64,000 nucleotides of DNA from Cerrena zonata (GCA_038087015.1 JASBNA010000064.1:1-64000); one strand, 5' to 3'. Positions 45,238 to 59,074 are shown, numbered from the stretch's first letter. Numbers and translations: made by a program. Notes: a model not told the origin generated them from the letters alone.

Positions 45238-47348
45238 TTAAGTCTGACGTCTGCGAAACATTACTTCGGCCGTAGCATTTGGCATGACCTTGACGGAGTA
45301 CCAGACAGGTTCAGGAATAACGCCTTCATTCTCCATCTTGACGTCATAGTTCAGGACTGTATAGGCCATCATCGCCTTCAATTCATTAGCTGCGAAGAAT
45401 CTTCCAGGGCTTTGATTGTTTAAGATGATGGTATGATCAGTAAGAAGAACGGAGAGATTAATGAAAGAACTGACCAGGCGAATCGACCGTGTCCGAAGGT
45501 CACGTATTCTGTGCTGGTAGTGACCATCTGATTCTTCATACTCTCGGTGTCTTCTTCATCTACGAATCGCCAAGGGTTGAATACATCAGCGTACTCATAA
45601 TTCGCCTCGTCGAAATGGGTCGGTGCTTCCGCAGCAGACACAAAACAGCCCTTCGGGATGAACGTTCCATCGGAGAACGTGAAATCCTTCAGTGCTTTAC
45701 GGGTCATCGTAACTAAAGGCATGATCAGCCCGAAGTCTCAACACAAGCAGGAGAAATATCATGTGAAACAGGAACCTACTTGACCCGAGACCGTGACATC
45801 TGTTTGATTCTCTAAGGAAGCTATCCACCTTTCGCATCCTTTGCAATGCATTCCGGGTCCAGCCTTCTTCTTTGATTACTTGTGATACTTCGTCACGGAG
45901 AGGTTGGATAAATTCGGGGTTGGCGGCGAGACGGAAGAGGGCGTGGGTGAAACTCTGGCAAGAAAGGTTGATATAAGAATGTATTACGATGCAATGAGGC
46001 TTGCCATACCATAGACGTCGTGTGAATGGACGCAAAGTTCACCGTGAGGATACGGAGGACGAGGGACCTTATAGCCTTTTCCTCTCCTTCAGCTTCATCC
46101 ATAAACCACATAAGCAAATCGTTCTATGGAACCATGTTCATACGTTTAGATTGAATGGATACATATAGAGAAAAGATAGAGAGCTTACAGGCTTTCCCTC
46201 CCAGTCCTTTCCGTATTGCTCTCTCATCTTCAGACGCTGTTTGATGATGGGACCTAGATGTTGAACTCCACTCTCAATATTCTTGGGGACGTTTGTCAAT
46301 AATCTCGCAGCCAGGCTACATGATCTGTCAGCTTGACTGATGTGATACGACAAAGGTGACACCACTTACGGTCTGAGGAATTGGGGAAACATGTTTATGA
46401 AAAAAGCCGACTTGGCAACACTGACAGCAAATTCAATGTTGAGTGCACAATATTCAGGATCTCTGCCTGATAAAAGGATTCAAGATGCTAAGCCGATGAT
46501 GGAGTAGAGAGGTCTGCCTACATTTAGGTAGACCAACAAAAACCCGATTGCTGATTCTTGAAATAATCTTTGTTGCCGCTGTAAATGCGGGAATCTTAAC
46601 CCAACCTAGAAAATACGACCATGAAGATCGGAATAGAAAGGAAGACAGATGAAGGCATTACCATCTAACGAGGGAACTAAGTCGTTGAAAGCAGATTGGA
46701 GTTCGTCCTTCATCTCGGGGAACAGAATATTTATGCCACGAGTTAGTTGATTTTTTAAGATCGCGACATGGTATGTATTCTTATGAATGGATGGACCAAG
46801 GGTAAAGTCAACTGCAAGCATCTACCCCGAAGGAGTTATTAGAAACTTTATTCAAAGGGTCGTGAGATAGCTTGCGCCTCACCTCTGCTGCGGCCTCATT
46901 GAAGCTAAGCTCATCAGATCCCGCCTTTCTGAGATCGTCGATGAGCTTGGGGCCAGTCACAACGACATGCCAGTAAAACAGTTCGGGAACTTTAAATGCG
47001 CCACCTTTGTACTGATCATAACATAAATCACGGAAATGCATGAAAAATATATGCTCGAGGTTTACGTACCTTGTTATAGCCTTCCTGGACCATTTCGCGG
47101 CCTTTAATTACGAATTGAACTGCACTATAGTAGGAGAGAATAGGCGCTGTGTAACCTATCGTCGGAACACTGGGGAGCTACAAGAGGAATAAAGATCGGG
47201 GCCCTTCCGTTGTAAAAGTAAATAGGCTTACAGCATTCTTGCCAGGTCGTAGCCATCTGCCCAAGTAGACGGTAGTTGCTAAAGCCAATAGAGTATACAA
47301 CACTACGGTTGAGTGGTCTTCAGCCATAGGGGGATGGTTAGCTGTCAT
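45238..47348 (-). CDS. Cytochrome P450 monooxygenase
   Basis: Membrane-bound heme monooxygenase, about a dozen exons. Exon 1 (ATG at 47348) encodes the N-terminal anchor (VVLYTLLALATTVYLGRW). The next begins LPSVPTIGYTAPILSYYS. The I-helix oxygen-binding stretch reads FASIHTTSM. The K-helix ExxR is in FLRESNR. The PERF-like element is FNPWRF. The heme loop FGHGRFACPGRF is complete only after splicing: the Cys codon is split by an intron with a GTCAGT donor near 45470. The C-terminus ends AEVMFRRRQT with TAA at 45238. Its family is one of the large basidiomycete groups that oxidise hydrophobic natural products; substrate unknown. It is a paralogue of the fragment at 1-404. No biosynthetic core enzyme lies nearby, so involvement in a secondary-metabolite pathway is not supported here. 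Confidence 0.92.
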
Positions 47349-50300
47349 CTGTCTGTTTCATAATTTTGTATCAGAATTTGTTGGATAAAATCGGCGTACG
47401 ATGACCGAGAGCGATACTGTCAAATATTGGCGGGTTGTGGCTCCCAATGGTAGATAACGAGGGAGTGGTTTGCTGTGGCAGACTGTAGACCCTGACATAT
47501 TAACCGCCCTCGTATCTTGGCTGGCATCGCAGCCGTGACAGTGCCTCCCACGGCACGAATGGTAGCAGACGAAATAAATTGGTACTCACCGCCAATGATA
47601 TACGGGAAAGCTTAATCTAAAGCTATGGGGCGTGCCCGGGACGTCAAGCCCTAGAGCGAGGCGGTTGTAGTTGGTGAGAGAGAGAGATGGGATGGACTAC
47701 TTGGGAACTTGAACTTGATCGGCGAGGGAACTGTTCGAGAACCTGTCCCAGCTGCTCGGGGACCTGGGCAGCCTCAAGGCGACATTCACAGAGTCGAACG
47801 CTGATCGTTTTAAGTAAAGACCCTTTCGTAAAGCAGCAATTGAACAGGAGCCGACCCAAGTTCGCAGGTACACAGTTGATCGAGAGGGGCAAGATGGATC
47901 AAAAGTCCATGTGGATATACCATGGGATACAACTATACTGCTTTTGGTGCCTGGTGCCACCACGGCTTCTATAGACTATAGCTCTAGTCACGGTCTACCC
48001 TCATTCCGTGAGCTTGCTGAATATGGCATTGCTCCAGGCAGACAAATCCAAGCAGCGTGTTCATGGTAGCAGGTTGAGAAACAACCGTATTATTCAGAGC
48101 TGTGCTCACGTTCTCGCTTCATCAATTCTGCCATAAGGCACTATTGCAATTTTGAAGGCCGGATTATTACCGTCACCACAACTCTGGTCCACTTGCAAAG
48201 GTCGCCGCGTATCAAGTTCATTCTTGAAATCGGTGTAACCGACGATGAACGGCTACTGAACGATTGTCACCGTGGTGGGCAACTTCCTTGCTGTCTTACG
48301 ACTCTGATCTCCTCATGGTATAAACGACTTCTTGTTATGGCTCGTTGCATTCCAAACCTTCATGGAGCCGTTACATACACACGAGTTGCTCCGCGACACC
48401 GTTTTGTTATACCACCAGGTTACAACGCGGAGGTTTTCAAGGAGCGAACTCCGAATCCGCTTTTTCAGCAAAATGATATGATTATGCAAACCAGCATTGC
48501 ATAACACCGCGTACGTGCTTCTATGAACTTGATTAAGGGGCCCAGAGGATTAACGTTCGTGCAAACCCTGTAGTCTTTGTATAGCAATGACAGGGTCGTC
48601 GGCGGGTGCCACAAGGTTAAGAGTGTCCAACATTCTGGTTAGCTGCTTCTTTCCGAGCAAGATCGGGGACAGTAATTCGAATATAGACATTGACATTGAA
48701 GTTCATTCAAACGTTAACCACTCAGGCTCCAGTAAGGGCTTCGTTAATGGTAAGCACATGGTTGATGGTTCCTTTTCCTAAGAAGAACAAGTCAGATGAT
48801 TCTTATACAGTGACCATATACCATAATTTGGGCTTTAATGACCATTTAAATATTGCTAACGAATTTGAAGACCGAACCGACACGGTATGTTTCAGCATAC
48901 CTATCATTATCGAAGTTGATCACTGAATAATGTGCTTACAGATAAAGAAGATGATTTCTTGAGTAAGCATGACAGGTGTCACGTACGAAACATTCAGACT
49001 TACCACTACGCACCGCGTTACATCCATGCCTTACATAGAATTTGCCTCCGAGCAAGGTGTCAAGTAGGCCCATGCTCTCCCGTGGGGTATGTCCAATTTT
49101 TATGACGTGACATCGACAGTTCACGCTCATGCACACCGCCGTCAACACTGTACCATCAACCCTATCCGAATTTGACATCTTGGGCGGGTTTTTGGTGCCG
49201 GTCGATACTTGCACCTTCCGGTCCATCTCGGATCGTCCTTCGAACCAATGGTCGGTAAGTACCTTGTCTACATTATGTCGTTACACATCTATCACTGCCG
49301 TTCACGTTCGTTCTTCCTTCTCACCCTCATGCAGCTTCGGATTGGGCTTATCTATGGTGGGTGAATGTTACTGTATAGGTGCACGTCCATTGTACGGATG
49401 GTGGGTCCGAGGAGAACTGTGGATTGTTCCGAACTCGAGACGTCAAACCACCAAGCACGCAATGAGTTGATACTATGATTAACGGTTGACTCGGTATTTA
49501 ATATTCAATGTTACCTCTGGATAGGACTCATTACGGACTAGGTTTATCGAGACTCGTCGAGACTATCCCAAGTATGACTGTCGTCATAGTTGGAGACATC
49601 TACGGCTGCCGATGTGTCTCTTCAGGTATCGTAAAGCCTTTCGTCGATCAACACAAACAAAACCGAGTTGGCCAGGGGAGATCTTCTGTCAGTATCCATA
49701 CAAGCATCAACCCACTATATCACGCAAACCCTGGCAACCAAGAACGCCAACTCACTGAACTTCATTGACCATCTTCCACCTGAATACAACTTGTTAGGGT
49801 AATCAAGAAACCAATACCGGACCGATACAGAGCTCATACCACGCATTAATCCACTTACCAGTGACTACTGATATTGCAGCGGTCATACTCCTGATACGAA
49901 CTGTCAACTGGGGACATTCTTGATGAGCCGGTCTCACTGGGGATATCGAAGGGAGTCAACACGGTGAAGTATGCTAAGCATAGAGGCGTAAGAGAGCTTC
50001 TACCTACACTCTCGGCCGGGTGTTACGCATCATGTATCATCATCTGCATGAGAACGAGCGAGTCCTCGTGCTATTGCGTAGGTTGACGGAACGCTTTGTG
50101 TCATCATCTTTTTCTCTTTTCTTCTTGCTTCTCCCGTGTTGGATATTTATGGCTCTCGACAGTTTCCATAGGCTTTCCCGGCGGACCATTACACGTACAG
50201 GATAACATTGCACCACCAACATCTCACGTATCTCAATCAACGTGCGCGGTGTACGAGTGAACTCACCTGACTTGGCAAATCTCAAAAAAGTCTTTCCTCC

Positions 50301-53300
50301 GAACAGAGGCCAGTGCCCGGGTGGCACGACATGACCAAATGACATGAAGATCTCCATCTCTTCCCCCACATCTCCATCACTCTCACATCAAAGTTTACAT
50401 TCCGAGGATCCATCGCAGTGATGTGCTGATTGTCAAAGTGACCCTCTTTTCATTTAACCTACGTGCGTGCGAATGATGTTCTTGCTACATATAGCCTTTC
50501 AAAACCCTTTTATGCATATACATAGAGGACTTGAGTAACGAGCTGTCAAGATGTCAGTTACCATTGGAGAAGTCACCCTCGTGGGTGGGGTATCGTCATG
50601 GTACCTCCTAGAGATGGAGGTCTACGGGACCTCGAATCTTATCTTACACACTTTGAACTTTGAACTTTGAACTTTAGCTGCGCATTGCTCTGTTTCACGA
50701 CCATCTCGACCACGGTTCCGCTGTACATTGACACAATGCGACAGAACAGCGACCTGGTTGAGTTGGTAACAACTTGACATCTTTCCTCAGACCTCAGGTG
50801 CTATGCCACTGTGCATCTGTGAACCTCGCCCAAACCTACCGTGACATATCATCCTCCTAACCCTATGCCAGGCTATGCCCAAAGCCGGGATTTTCCATCC
50901 CCAAAACTTGAAAATAAAATACCATCTCCCTGGTTAGGACATCTCCGAACAAACATGGAGAGGTATTTTTTCTGATGATCTGCACTGACATATGCATCCA
51001 GTATCTCCGCTATAATGCCCCATCATCATCAAAGTCATATACATATTTGTATAAAAAATGACCAATGATCATATTCATATTTGAGTACGACATAAATTAC
51101 ACTCACGTCCCTCGGATATTCCATACATGTCCAAGGAGGGAGTCATATGCTTTGACGGGCTTCGATGTATGTGGAGATCATGATCTCTGTGCTGCTAATA
51201 CGATTTATACATTTCTATGATCATTTCACGGAATTCGGAATTCGGAATCGGATTCATGCCTTCGAAGAGCTTCTCCACGGCGTTGGTCTGTACACCTGTG
51301 TTCAAGTCGTGACGTTATTGGCAATACAGTAATCGTACGGTATGATACGCCATCGTACGTATACTCAGCATCCAAAGCCTAATGTTACGGTAATCTGTCA
51401 GTATTTCCCGAGAGTACCGGGACTAGTACTCATCTTTGACCAAAAATCTTCCTTGTCGTGCTCATGTCCAAGACTTCGAATGTACTGCGTTTGACGTATC
51501 CTGTACCTCTGCGAAACTTGAACTTCTTCGAACCATCATTGCAGCCTCCAACCTATCCAACGAACACAAAAAACATAAGAGAAAAAGGACACGGAACAGA
51601 ATTACTCCACGAGCACCTCTCCCAGGGGCCCGAGTGTCAAAGTGGAGCCACATCCATCATGATCCTCCCTCCCCCCCACCCCTTCTCATAATTATTTTTA
51701 GGAGATCACGGTGGATTCGAATGTCCGGATATGACTATCTATCTTCCTCTCGTGTCTGTGTTCGAGTCTATAAGTGGAATTTCACATACGATGTTGAGCA
51801 CACTGTGCACAAACATCATGATCGTGATCAATGTGACTGAACTGTCGCATGCGTCGATGTACGTATTGACCTCAATACCGACAGGAAATCATTGTAAAAA
51901 AACATAAAGAAAGTCGGAGACGTACGAACCAGCAAAGGCTATGCTCTCCTTAGATCCTAATCGTACGACAGCTTGATTGTGGAGGTGTCCCCCGTCTGTT
52001 CATGAAAAAACCCTGAGTTAACCATTAAATGCCAAGTCACAATTTGTATTACAATATAGGCATTATCGGAGGCGTACAATGAAACATATCCACCATCCAA
52101 CCAACCCAACATTCCACCATCTACACGATCAACATAAGTTTTTCCTTCGGCGCCCTTGGGGCGGGACACCCACCTTCGATCAAGGATCAAAAAGGAAGTA
52201 GGAGGAGGAGGGGACAGGATATGGATATGTGACGCGGATCTAGAGTTAGGAACGACGAGTGTGGACTGACTAACAAAGGAACAAAGGACTGTTTTTTTCG
52301 TTGTGAAACACCAAACCGTAGTGTGGTACAGCGACGACGATGTTGACGGGGGATTACGAATGGACGCGGAGGGAAACTGGGACCGATAGGAGGGGGGGTT
52401 AGATAAGCAGTTACCAATAAAACTAATACCTGTGTTTGTATGTTATACTCTTGGCTGGGTTTGCTTGGTCAGACGAAGTCGTAGCCGAGGACTGGAATAC
52501 CGGGTTTGTTATGTCCTGGATCTGAGGAAGTTTTTTGGATGGGGGAGTTCTAGATCGGCGAGAGAGTTTATTTTGGAAGTAGAGTTTCATAGCCTCGATT
52601 AGAGATTTGGAGTACCGAGGTATGTATGGGGATACAGAGAATTGTATGTTCGGGAGGGGGTAGTGTCTAGACTCTAGGTCTCGACTAACAAGGTCATTCG
52701 GAAATCCCATGAAGTACCCGAGATACAAGCGTCCCGTTTGGAAAACGAGTTTCAAATTGGCATAATCGCATAGCTACATGAGCCACAAAAGCAGCAGCAG
52801 TTGATACGAGCGTCATGACCATCGGATGCCGCTGATTGTGTGAGTGTATGCGAGGTAAACCCTGACTATCCATCAACCAATCATCACCGATTGAATAGGT
52901 CATAAAGTGGGCGACTGAGCCAATTCAGAGTCAATCATCATCACAAGTTTACGATGGACTGAATGGCTCAGTGGACGTAAAGTGCCCTGACTAGGGTCAC
53001 GGACGGTGGAATCCGGACGCCTATGTTAAGTAAAGAGTTCCTGGGTTTTTTTATGAGTTTGATGGAGTAGTGTGTGTTAGCGTTAACTTTAGTGACCGGT
53101 ACTTTGTATGAATCGGGTTTTCCTTGTGTGTGAACGGGGTTCTGCTTTGTTCTGATTTGGTCATCGTATCGGAGAGACGAGATACGGAGTGTTACAGATG
53201 GAATTTACGATGAAGATCGCAGAGAGAATGATGTCCGAGGGTATGCTGATTTGCACAATCTGCGAAGCAAACTGCATTATGATCGAAAGAAGGAGGTCAG

Positions 53301-54368
53301 AAAATGCAAAATGACAACGCCGCACAAGCGGCATATGAGATCGCCAAGGAACGGCATTGAGTGATGTGCAAGCTATGAATATTTGCCTCCTTTGATCCAC
53401 ATTGGATCCAGAAAAAGCTCCGAGAGAAATCCGATAGTTCAGGCTTGTGCGGCCTGAGAAATGATCTGCTGAGAGATAGGATCAAAGAGATGACATAGGC
53501 TGACGAAGAAGGGGTGCTCAGGATGAGTCAAGAATAGAGATGTGGAGGAATGTTTCCAAGGTTTAGAACCGTTCAGGGAGGCTCTAAAGTGACGTTGACA
53601 GGTTTCGAGAGGATATTTAGACGGACCGGGGTGATTGATGCGTAGTTTGTTGTGTGGGCGTTCGATTCTGGTTATGGTGATACGCCACTGACGCTATGGC
53701 AAAGTACAGTTGGGAGAGTTGGTGTAGTGATGGGATGGGTGGAACGTGGTTGGAAGATGAGCGATGTGGGACTGAGGTTGGGAGTGGGATGGGAACAGGA
53801 GGACGAAGGAGGGAGGGGTGATGAGCATCGGATGGACACGCGGGAATGGCAATCAGCATCGTTGAGGAATCTGGAGAGAGCTGTGTCGGGTGATTGATGG
53901 GAATTGGATGGGAAATAATTGGATTCATATTCGTGGTTGGGAGGCGCATGGGCAGGATGATGGCCTTTGTCCTCCTTTGTCGTATGTTTGTAACTTGAAT
54001 GTCGGGGCAGAGGAAGTGAGATGAGAACTGCAGTGATACTACCAGCTTCAAGGGGAGGAGAGGCCGCGGGGAAGTGCCGACGGATGAGAAATATGATTTG
54101 ACGAGAAAGAGATCTGAGTCGTCGATAGTTGAAGATAGTTGACCGAAGAGTCGCCCGATCCGGAACACTGCCCCAAGCCTTCACTGTAATCTGCTCGTGC
54201 AAGGCCTGCCTCTGCGTCTACCTCTACATTCCACCGTTGCTTTTCTTTCTTTCTTTCCTTGCGCTTGCTCTCTCCTTCCACCCGCCGCTCAGTCGGCCAC
54301 AACAGCGAGCAACCCCTTGACTCTCTGCTCGACACCGTCCTCTGCCTCCTTGCCAACACCCACAAGCC
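47349..54368. other. Gene-poor region, 7 kb
   Basis: No convincing protein gene, tRNA or intact mobile element. Open frames of 60-135 codons are scattered on both strands without matching splice signals or family motifs. It may include decayed sequence, for example around 48190-48930, where several weakly protein-like frames follow each other. A CTTTGAA tandem repeat lies at 50651-50675. The C-rich/T-rich DNA at about 54195-54365 is the likely G-alpha promoter. Confidence 0.4.
50651..50675. repeat. Short tandem repeat, unit CTTTGAA, about 3.5 copies
   Basis: Three perfect copies of the heptamer followed by CTTT. A microsatellite-like feature in non-coding DNA. Confidence 0.8.
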
Positions 54369-57300
54369 ATGTCCATAGCCACACGCCCCTTCCACGCGAA
54401 TCATGCTCCCTTCCTCGAGACTGGCCATGACGACCCTCTAGCCCAAGCCCTCCAGCCTCCGCCCAACGAGTCTCCGGATGAACGTGCTCTCAGGGAAAAG
54501 CTCCAAAGCGAAGCGTCTATGATATCCCGTGCGATAGACGAAGACCTCCAGGAGGCTCGTAAAGCGTTTGAGCGTCGGAAGAAAGCTGTAAAGATCCTCC
54601 TCCTAGGTGAGCGTTTTCTTCAGCTTTACACTACCCCTGTCCTGTCTTCCGCCGTTGTGGACACTTGTGTTACCCTCATGGATCTTTCGACAAGAACAAT
54701 CCGTCGCTGACATGTGGCGGTCCAGGTCAGGCAGAGTCCGGCAAAAGCACTACGCTCAAGAGTGAGTCTCTACCCCTCTTCTCTTCTTCCTGACGCTTCG
54801 TAGGCTCAATACCCCTTACTTCTGCTTCATTCAAGACTTCCAACTCGCTTTCTCTCCCCAGCACTTCCGGAGCGAAAAGCTCGCATGGAAAACCATCATT
54901 CAACTCAATTTGATCAGGTACGACTCCCTATTCATGATATATGCGTCCGGATCCCCATTTGGCTCTACGATACACTCCCTCGCCGCATTCTTGATAACCT
55001 CACTCGGTCATGTTTTACTTTGCTTGATGCCCTCTTCGCTCTATATTGCAGGCGCAATTGCTGCCGTAAACTTGGGCCGCAACCCTGACACGAAGAGGGA
55101 AGATCTTAGGCCCTACCAATGGAACTTCTTGCTTCCCTGCATGATTCCGTTTCAGCCTATCCTTTTGACTGATCTGTCTCGAGCTGAACTGAGCTCGTCC
55201 CGCGCATTCTTTTAATATTGGAAAAACACATGCGCTCGATTTAGAAACCCGGGTTTCTTAACTTTAATACCACAACCAGTCTAGAAGCTCTCAGTATTGT
55301 CGGCTAACTTGTATTCATTTTCGCCTTCTAGGAATATTAAACAACTACTACAAGCCTTAGAAGAAGAATGGAATGAATCACAGACACAACCAGGTAACCC
55401 AGGAGCTTCACCTGCAATTCCAACAACACCTAGTCAACCCATACCGATATCATCCCCTATACCCATTGCCCACAATCAAGTGAATAATCATGCAGCTCGA
55501 TCTGTATCACCATCTCGAGCACTTCCAGTACCTAGTGCTTCCCCTCGAGGTCCACGCGCGCCACCATCTGCATCACCGCCGCCACCTCAACCTCCGATAC
55601 ACAATATCGACGTCCACATGAATGGTGTAAACGGAGCTGATTCGAGTCCGTCTACTAGTCCACCTGATCGACCAGCGTTTGGAATGTCAGCACAACCGTA
55701 CAGTCATCGACAATATGCTGGGATGAGCGCGAAGGCGAGAGGAAAGTTGCCTGCTTATTTGGTTCCGCCGTTACCTTCGCCTCCTGCTTCTCCGCCTGCG
55801 TCGCCTGGACCTGGGTCTGTTAATGGGCACCATCTGAGCGCTGCCAACGGGGTACAGATGACGAATGGCTCGCATAGTACGACTACGGTTTCATTCTCGC
55901 ATACCGCCTCGCGTCCTCCATCGACAACTACAACACCCATTCACTCTCCACAACCCTCTCCAGCAGTCACACCCATGCCCACACTTCAAAAACCTCCAGC
56001 AGGTCGTGAGAAATCCCGTGAAAAATCTATCCGGTTCAGTACTTCCCCTCTGAACGACTCTCATCGACGAATCCGCCTGAGGTTATTACCACTTATGGCG
56101 ATCGAAGAAGAGCTGACGAAGAAACTGTTTCCGGAGATTAACAACCGGAATAGTTTCTCAGGGCCGACGAGTGGTACCGCGTTCCCTCCGGGGATTAGAG
56201 AAGTGTGTGTTAGAGCGGGAAGTGGGTGGAAGGGTGTCCTTTCGACCATTGTTAATTCTCAGGACACTAATGTGACTAACACGAATACTTATGGGAACGG
56301 GAATGGGAATGGATACCCGAATGGGATCTTGAAGACGAATGGGACGGTTAATGGGAAGAGGAGACCGGGGACTGCGGATGGGTATGGGAGGAAGGATGAT
56401 CCTACGACGGTGTTGAGTGCTTGTAGGGAGGATATACTTCAGCTTTGGGATGATCCTGTCGTGCAGGGGGTTTTGAAGAAGAGGGGAGTTAGGTTACAGG
56501 ATATGCCTGGCTTGTGAGTGTTTCCTTCTTTTGTATTCTGCCGTACTTCGGTATGGGCTTTGGTTTGGATGCTTATTGGGTGTGTGTTTTTAGCTTTTTG
56601 AATGATGCTAGCAGGATCGCTCAGCCGAATTATGAACCCTCGGACGATGATATTGTTCGTGCACGACTTAGGACTTTGGGTGTTGAGGAGCATAGGTTTA
56701 CGATGGAGAGTGGGGCGTATCCGGGGAGTGAATGGTATATTTATGATGTTGGTGGAAGTCGCAGTATGGTGAGTACTCTTCGTCATGGACATTTATTGGG
56801 TCACTCATGTTTTGTTGTGCGGTGTAGCGACCTCACTGGATTCCTTACTTTGATGATGTTCAAGCTATCATCTTCCTCGCCCCTCTTGCATTCAACCTCA
56901 TGCTAGAAGAAGATTCTAAGGTTAACCGTTTGGTATGTCCACACTATTGATGTTTCGTGATCGTGCTCTTCTTATTCCCTGACTATTCTCGCAGGAGGAT
57001 TCAATCAGTCTTTGGCGACAAATCTGCAAGAACAAACTTCTCGAGAAGACTACCATGATTCTCTTCCTCAACAAGGTTCGTCTCTTCCCCCTTTCCCCTT
57101 TCCAATTCACCATCATCGTCATCAACCATCGTCTACATTGTCACTCCTCCCATCTCCCGCCATCGCTAATCAACCCCTTCATCGCTCATCGCTCGTTCAC
57201 ACCTGATTTATCATAATGACGAACACCCTGACTGACTTTTACATATCGCATTTGTTGCCCCTTCCCCCTTTCGACAGATGGATATTCTTCAAGCAACGTT

Positions 57301-57772
57301 GGCAGCTGGGATCATGGTCAAGCGATATGTCCCTAGCTATGGCGATCTGCCGAATGATGTTACTCATGTCGTCAAGTACTTTAGAGACAAGTTCCGTGGA
57401 TACCATGTGAGTAATAATCTCAACATAACCCTCCATTCTACATTCTACGTCCAACCCCATATTTCCTTTTCAAATCATCGCTTCCTCGTTTACCCCATTG
57501 AGGATGGAGTGGGGCTGTGTGAGTTTACAGAACGAACGTTTTTACTGATCCCATACATGTTTTTTGTAGAAACGAGACTCGCCCCAACAGCGCCCGTTCT
57601 ATTGGCATGAGACTTCCGTCATTGATACAAGAGCGACATCTATCATCTTGGTCGGAGGTACGTTCCCAAATCCTTCTCTCCGCCTCCCACCTGTAATTGA
57701 CGTTCATATCACTACTCTCTAGTGCGTGAGGGCATCCTTCGCGCCCATCTGCAAAGCGTCAACGTCATTTAA
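54369..57772 (+). CDS. Atypical heterotrimeric G-protein alpha subunit with long insert
   Basis: GTP-binding signal transducer. Exon 1 begins MSIATRPFHANHAPFLETGH; there is no MGxxxS myristoylation start. P-loop split by an intron: LLLG, then QAESGKSTTLK. Helical domain: NFQLAFSPQHFRSEKLAW, then NIKQLLQALEEEW, after which about 250 Pro/Ser/Thr-rich residues are inserted (55380-56050). It resumes at IRLRLLPLMAIEEELTKKLF and REDILQLWDDP. Switch I: ARLRTLGVEEHRF, keeping the catalytic Arg and the Mg-binding Thr. Switch II: YDVGGSRSMRPHW, where the usual Gln is Ser. NKxD: FLNKMDIL. Last base-contact loop: TSVIDTRA, then C-terminus LQSVNVI. Enlarged, divergent G-alpha paralogues occur in mushrooms. 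The 414-nt intron inside the helical domain is unusually long and may hide an exon. Confidence 0.85.
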
Positions 57773-59074
57773 TTTCGGGATCCTTAAAAGACACCCTTCT
57801 TCCATACTTCACACCCCCTACGTCCTGTTATGCTGAAACACGTTACTCGACCTATTCCGCTAATCATGGTCCCTGGTCCCCACTTAATCTCCCTAGTTTC
57901 AACCCCGATTGTCAATCAGTATCAGTCTCTCTGTTCTGGTTGGTGCCTTGTTGTGTAAATCACGTAAATGACCTTTGTGTCTTCGGGAAGACATATCTGT
58001 ACATCCCTACCCCCCTCCATTGGCATGGTTTTTGTTCATGGTTTTCGAAAGCATTTTCTCCTCCGGCATTGACGAGCGACATCTCCACCCTCCTCTTCAT
58101 TCAACTCCTGCATTGTTGCAAGCGATTCTTGTTCCTGTTTTTCCCCAGTGTACGTGTGTTGTGTTGTTGTTGTCTTTATCTATTGAGAACCAGTTGGTCA
58201 TTTTTTGGTTTTATAGTCCTGGTCGCTGTGTTTTTCTTCCGTCGCTGTTGTTGCTTTCTTTCTCTTTCTCTAACTGTCTTCCGTTTCTTGGATAATTTTT
58301 TATGTGTATTCATAGATCTCCTCATTAATCAATTCCCGTTTCAACTCTCGTTCTTCAATATCGAGCGTTTGCTCGGTCTTTTAACTCCCACCTCCATTCC
58401 TTGTGCAGTGTGGATGGGGGATCACATCGGGTTCGCCTTCTGTTGGTCTTGGATATATCTTCAGCTTTATGGGGATGTTTCTTTGTATCCATTGCATTGG
58501 ATGTTGTGTTTGTTCTGTTTTACGTGTTAGGTTCAACATGCATTCGCTAAGTTTGATGTTGTTTCTTCGGCCCGTTGGACTTGCGAATTCGGGAGTCGAT
58601 GCCGCGATGGGAATGCCGCGACGAGATGGAAACTTTCGCGCAAGGCAGCTTGTCGTCGTGTACCAAGTAGTCTCAGACCTTATCGATTATCGTAAGCGCG
58701 ACGGTCGATATTGATTCGACATAGCTCCTTTATGTATACAGTGGGGTGACCTCATATATGTTTCACAACTCCTGCCGTTTGAGGATGGGCAGAATAACTA
58801 TGACCTCATCGCTATGTAGAGGCACCATACAAAAAGCAGCGGAAAAACACATGTTTTTGTTTCTATTCAGTCTTTCGAAATGGCTATCTTTGGTTATCTA
58901 TTCACCTTGGCGGTGCATAGGTAAGGACAACATGGCCCTTGGCTGTGGCACTGATCCACCGGATAACCATCATACCGTACATACGGATATTGCCGACTGC
59001 GATCTATATGAGGTACAGTAACAAGTGCATGATGATGAAATCCCCTAAAGCTGTCTTGACAACCAACCACCACA
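57773..59074. other. Pyrimidine-rich intergenic region
   Basis: T/C-rich from about 57780 to 58560. A 196-codon frame at 57940-58530 reads as Phe/Leu/Cys low complexity and is a composition artefact. Probable 3' UTR of G-alpha and promoter of the phospholipase. Confidence 0.5.

Noticed and set aside
1..47348. Secondary-metabolite gene cluster suggested by the two P450 genes
   Set aside because: No polyketide synthase, NRPS, terpene synthase or transporter in the window; the P450s are better explained as duplicated paralogues.
48190..49800. Series of 60-115-codon frames that might be a decayed gene or transposon
   Set aside because: No reverse transcriptase, transposase or integrase motif and no terminal repeats visible; insufficient to annotate.
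52950..53030. Possible tRNA gene (TGGCTCAGTGG resembles an A box, GGTGGAATCC resembles a B box)
   Set aside because: No acceptor stem, no anticodon loop with T before the anticodon and a poor T-loop; it cannot be folded into a cloverleaf.
57940..58530. 196-codon open frame between G-alpha and phospholipase D
   Set aside because: Composition of a T/C-rich strand (Phe, Leu, Cys, Ser); no domain and no splice context. A low-complexity artefact.
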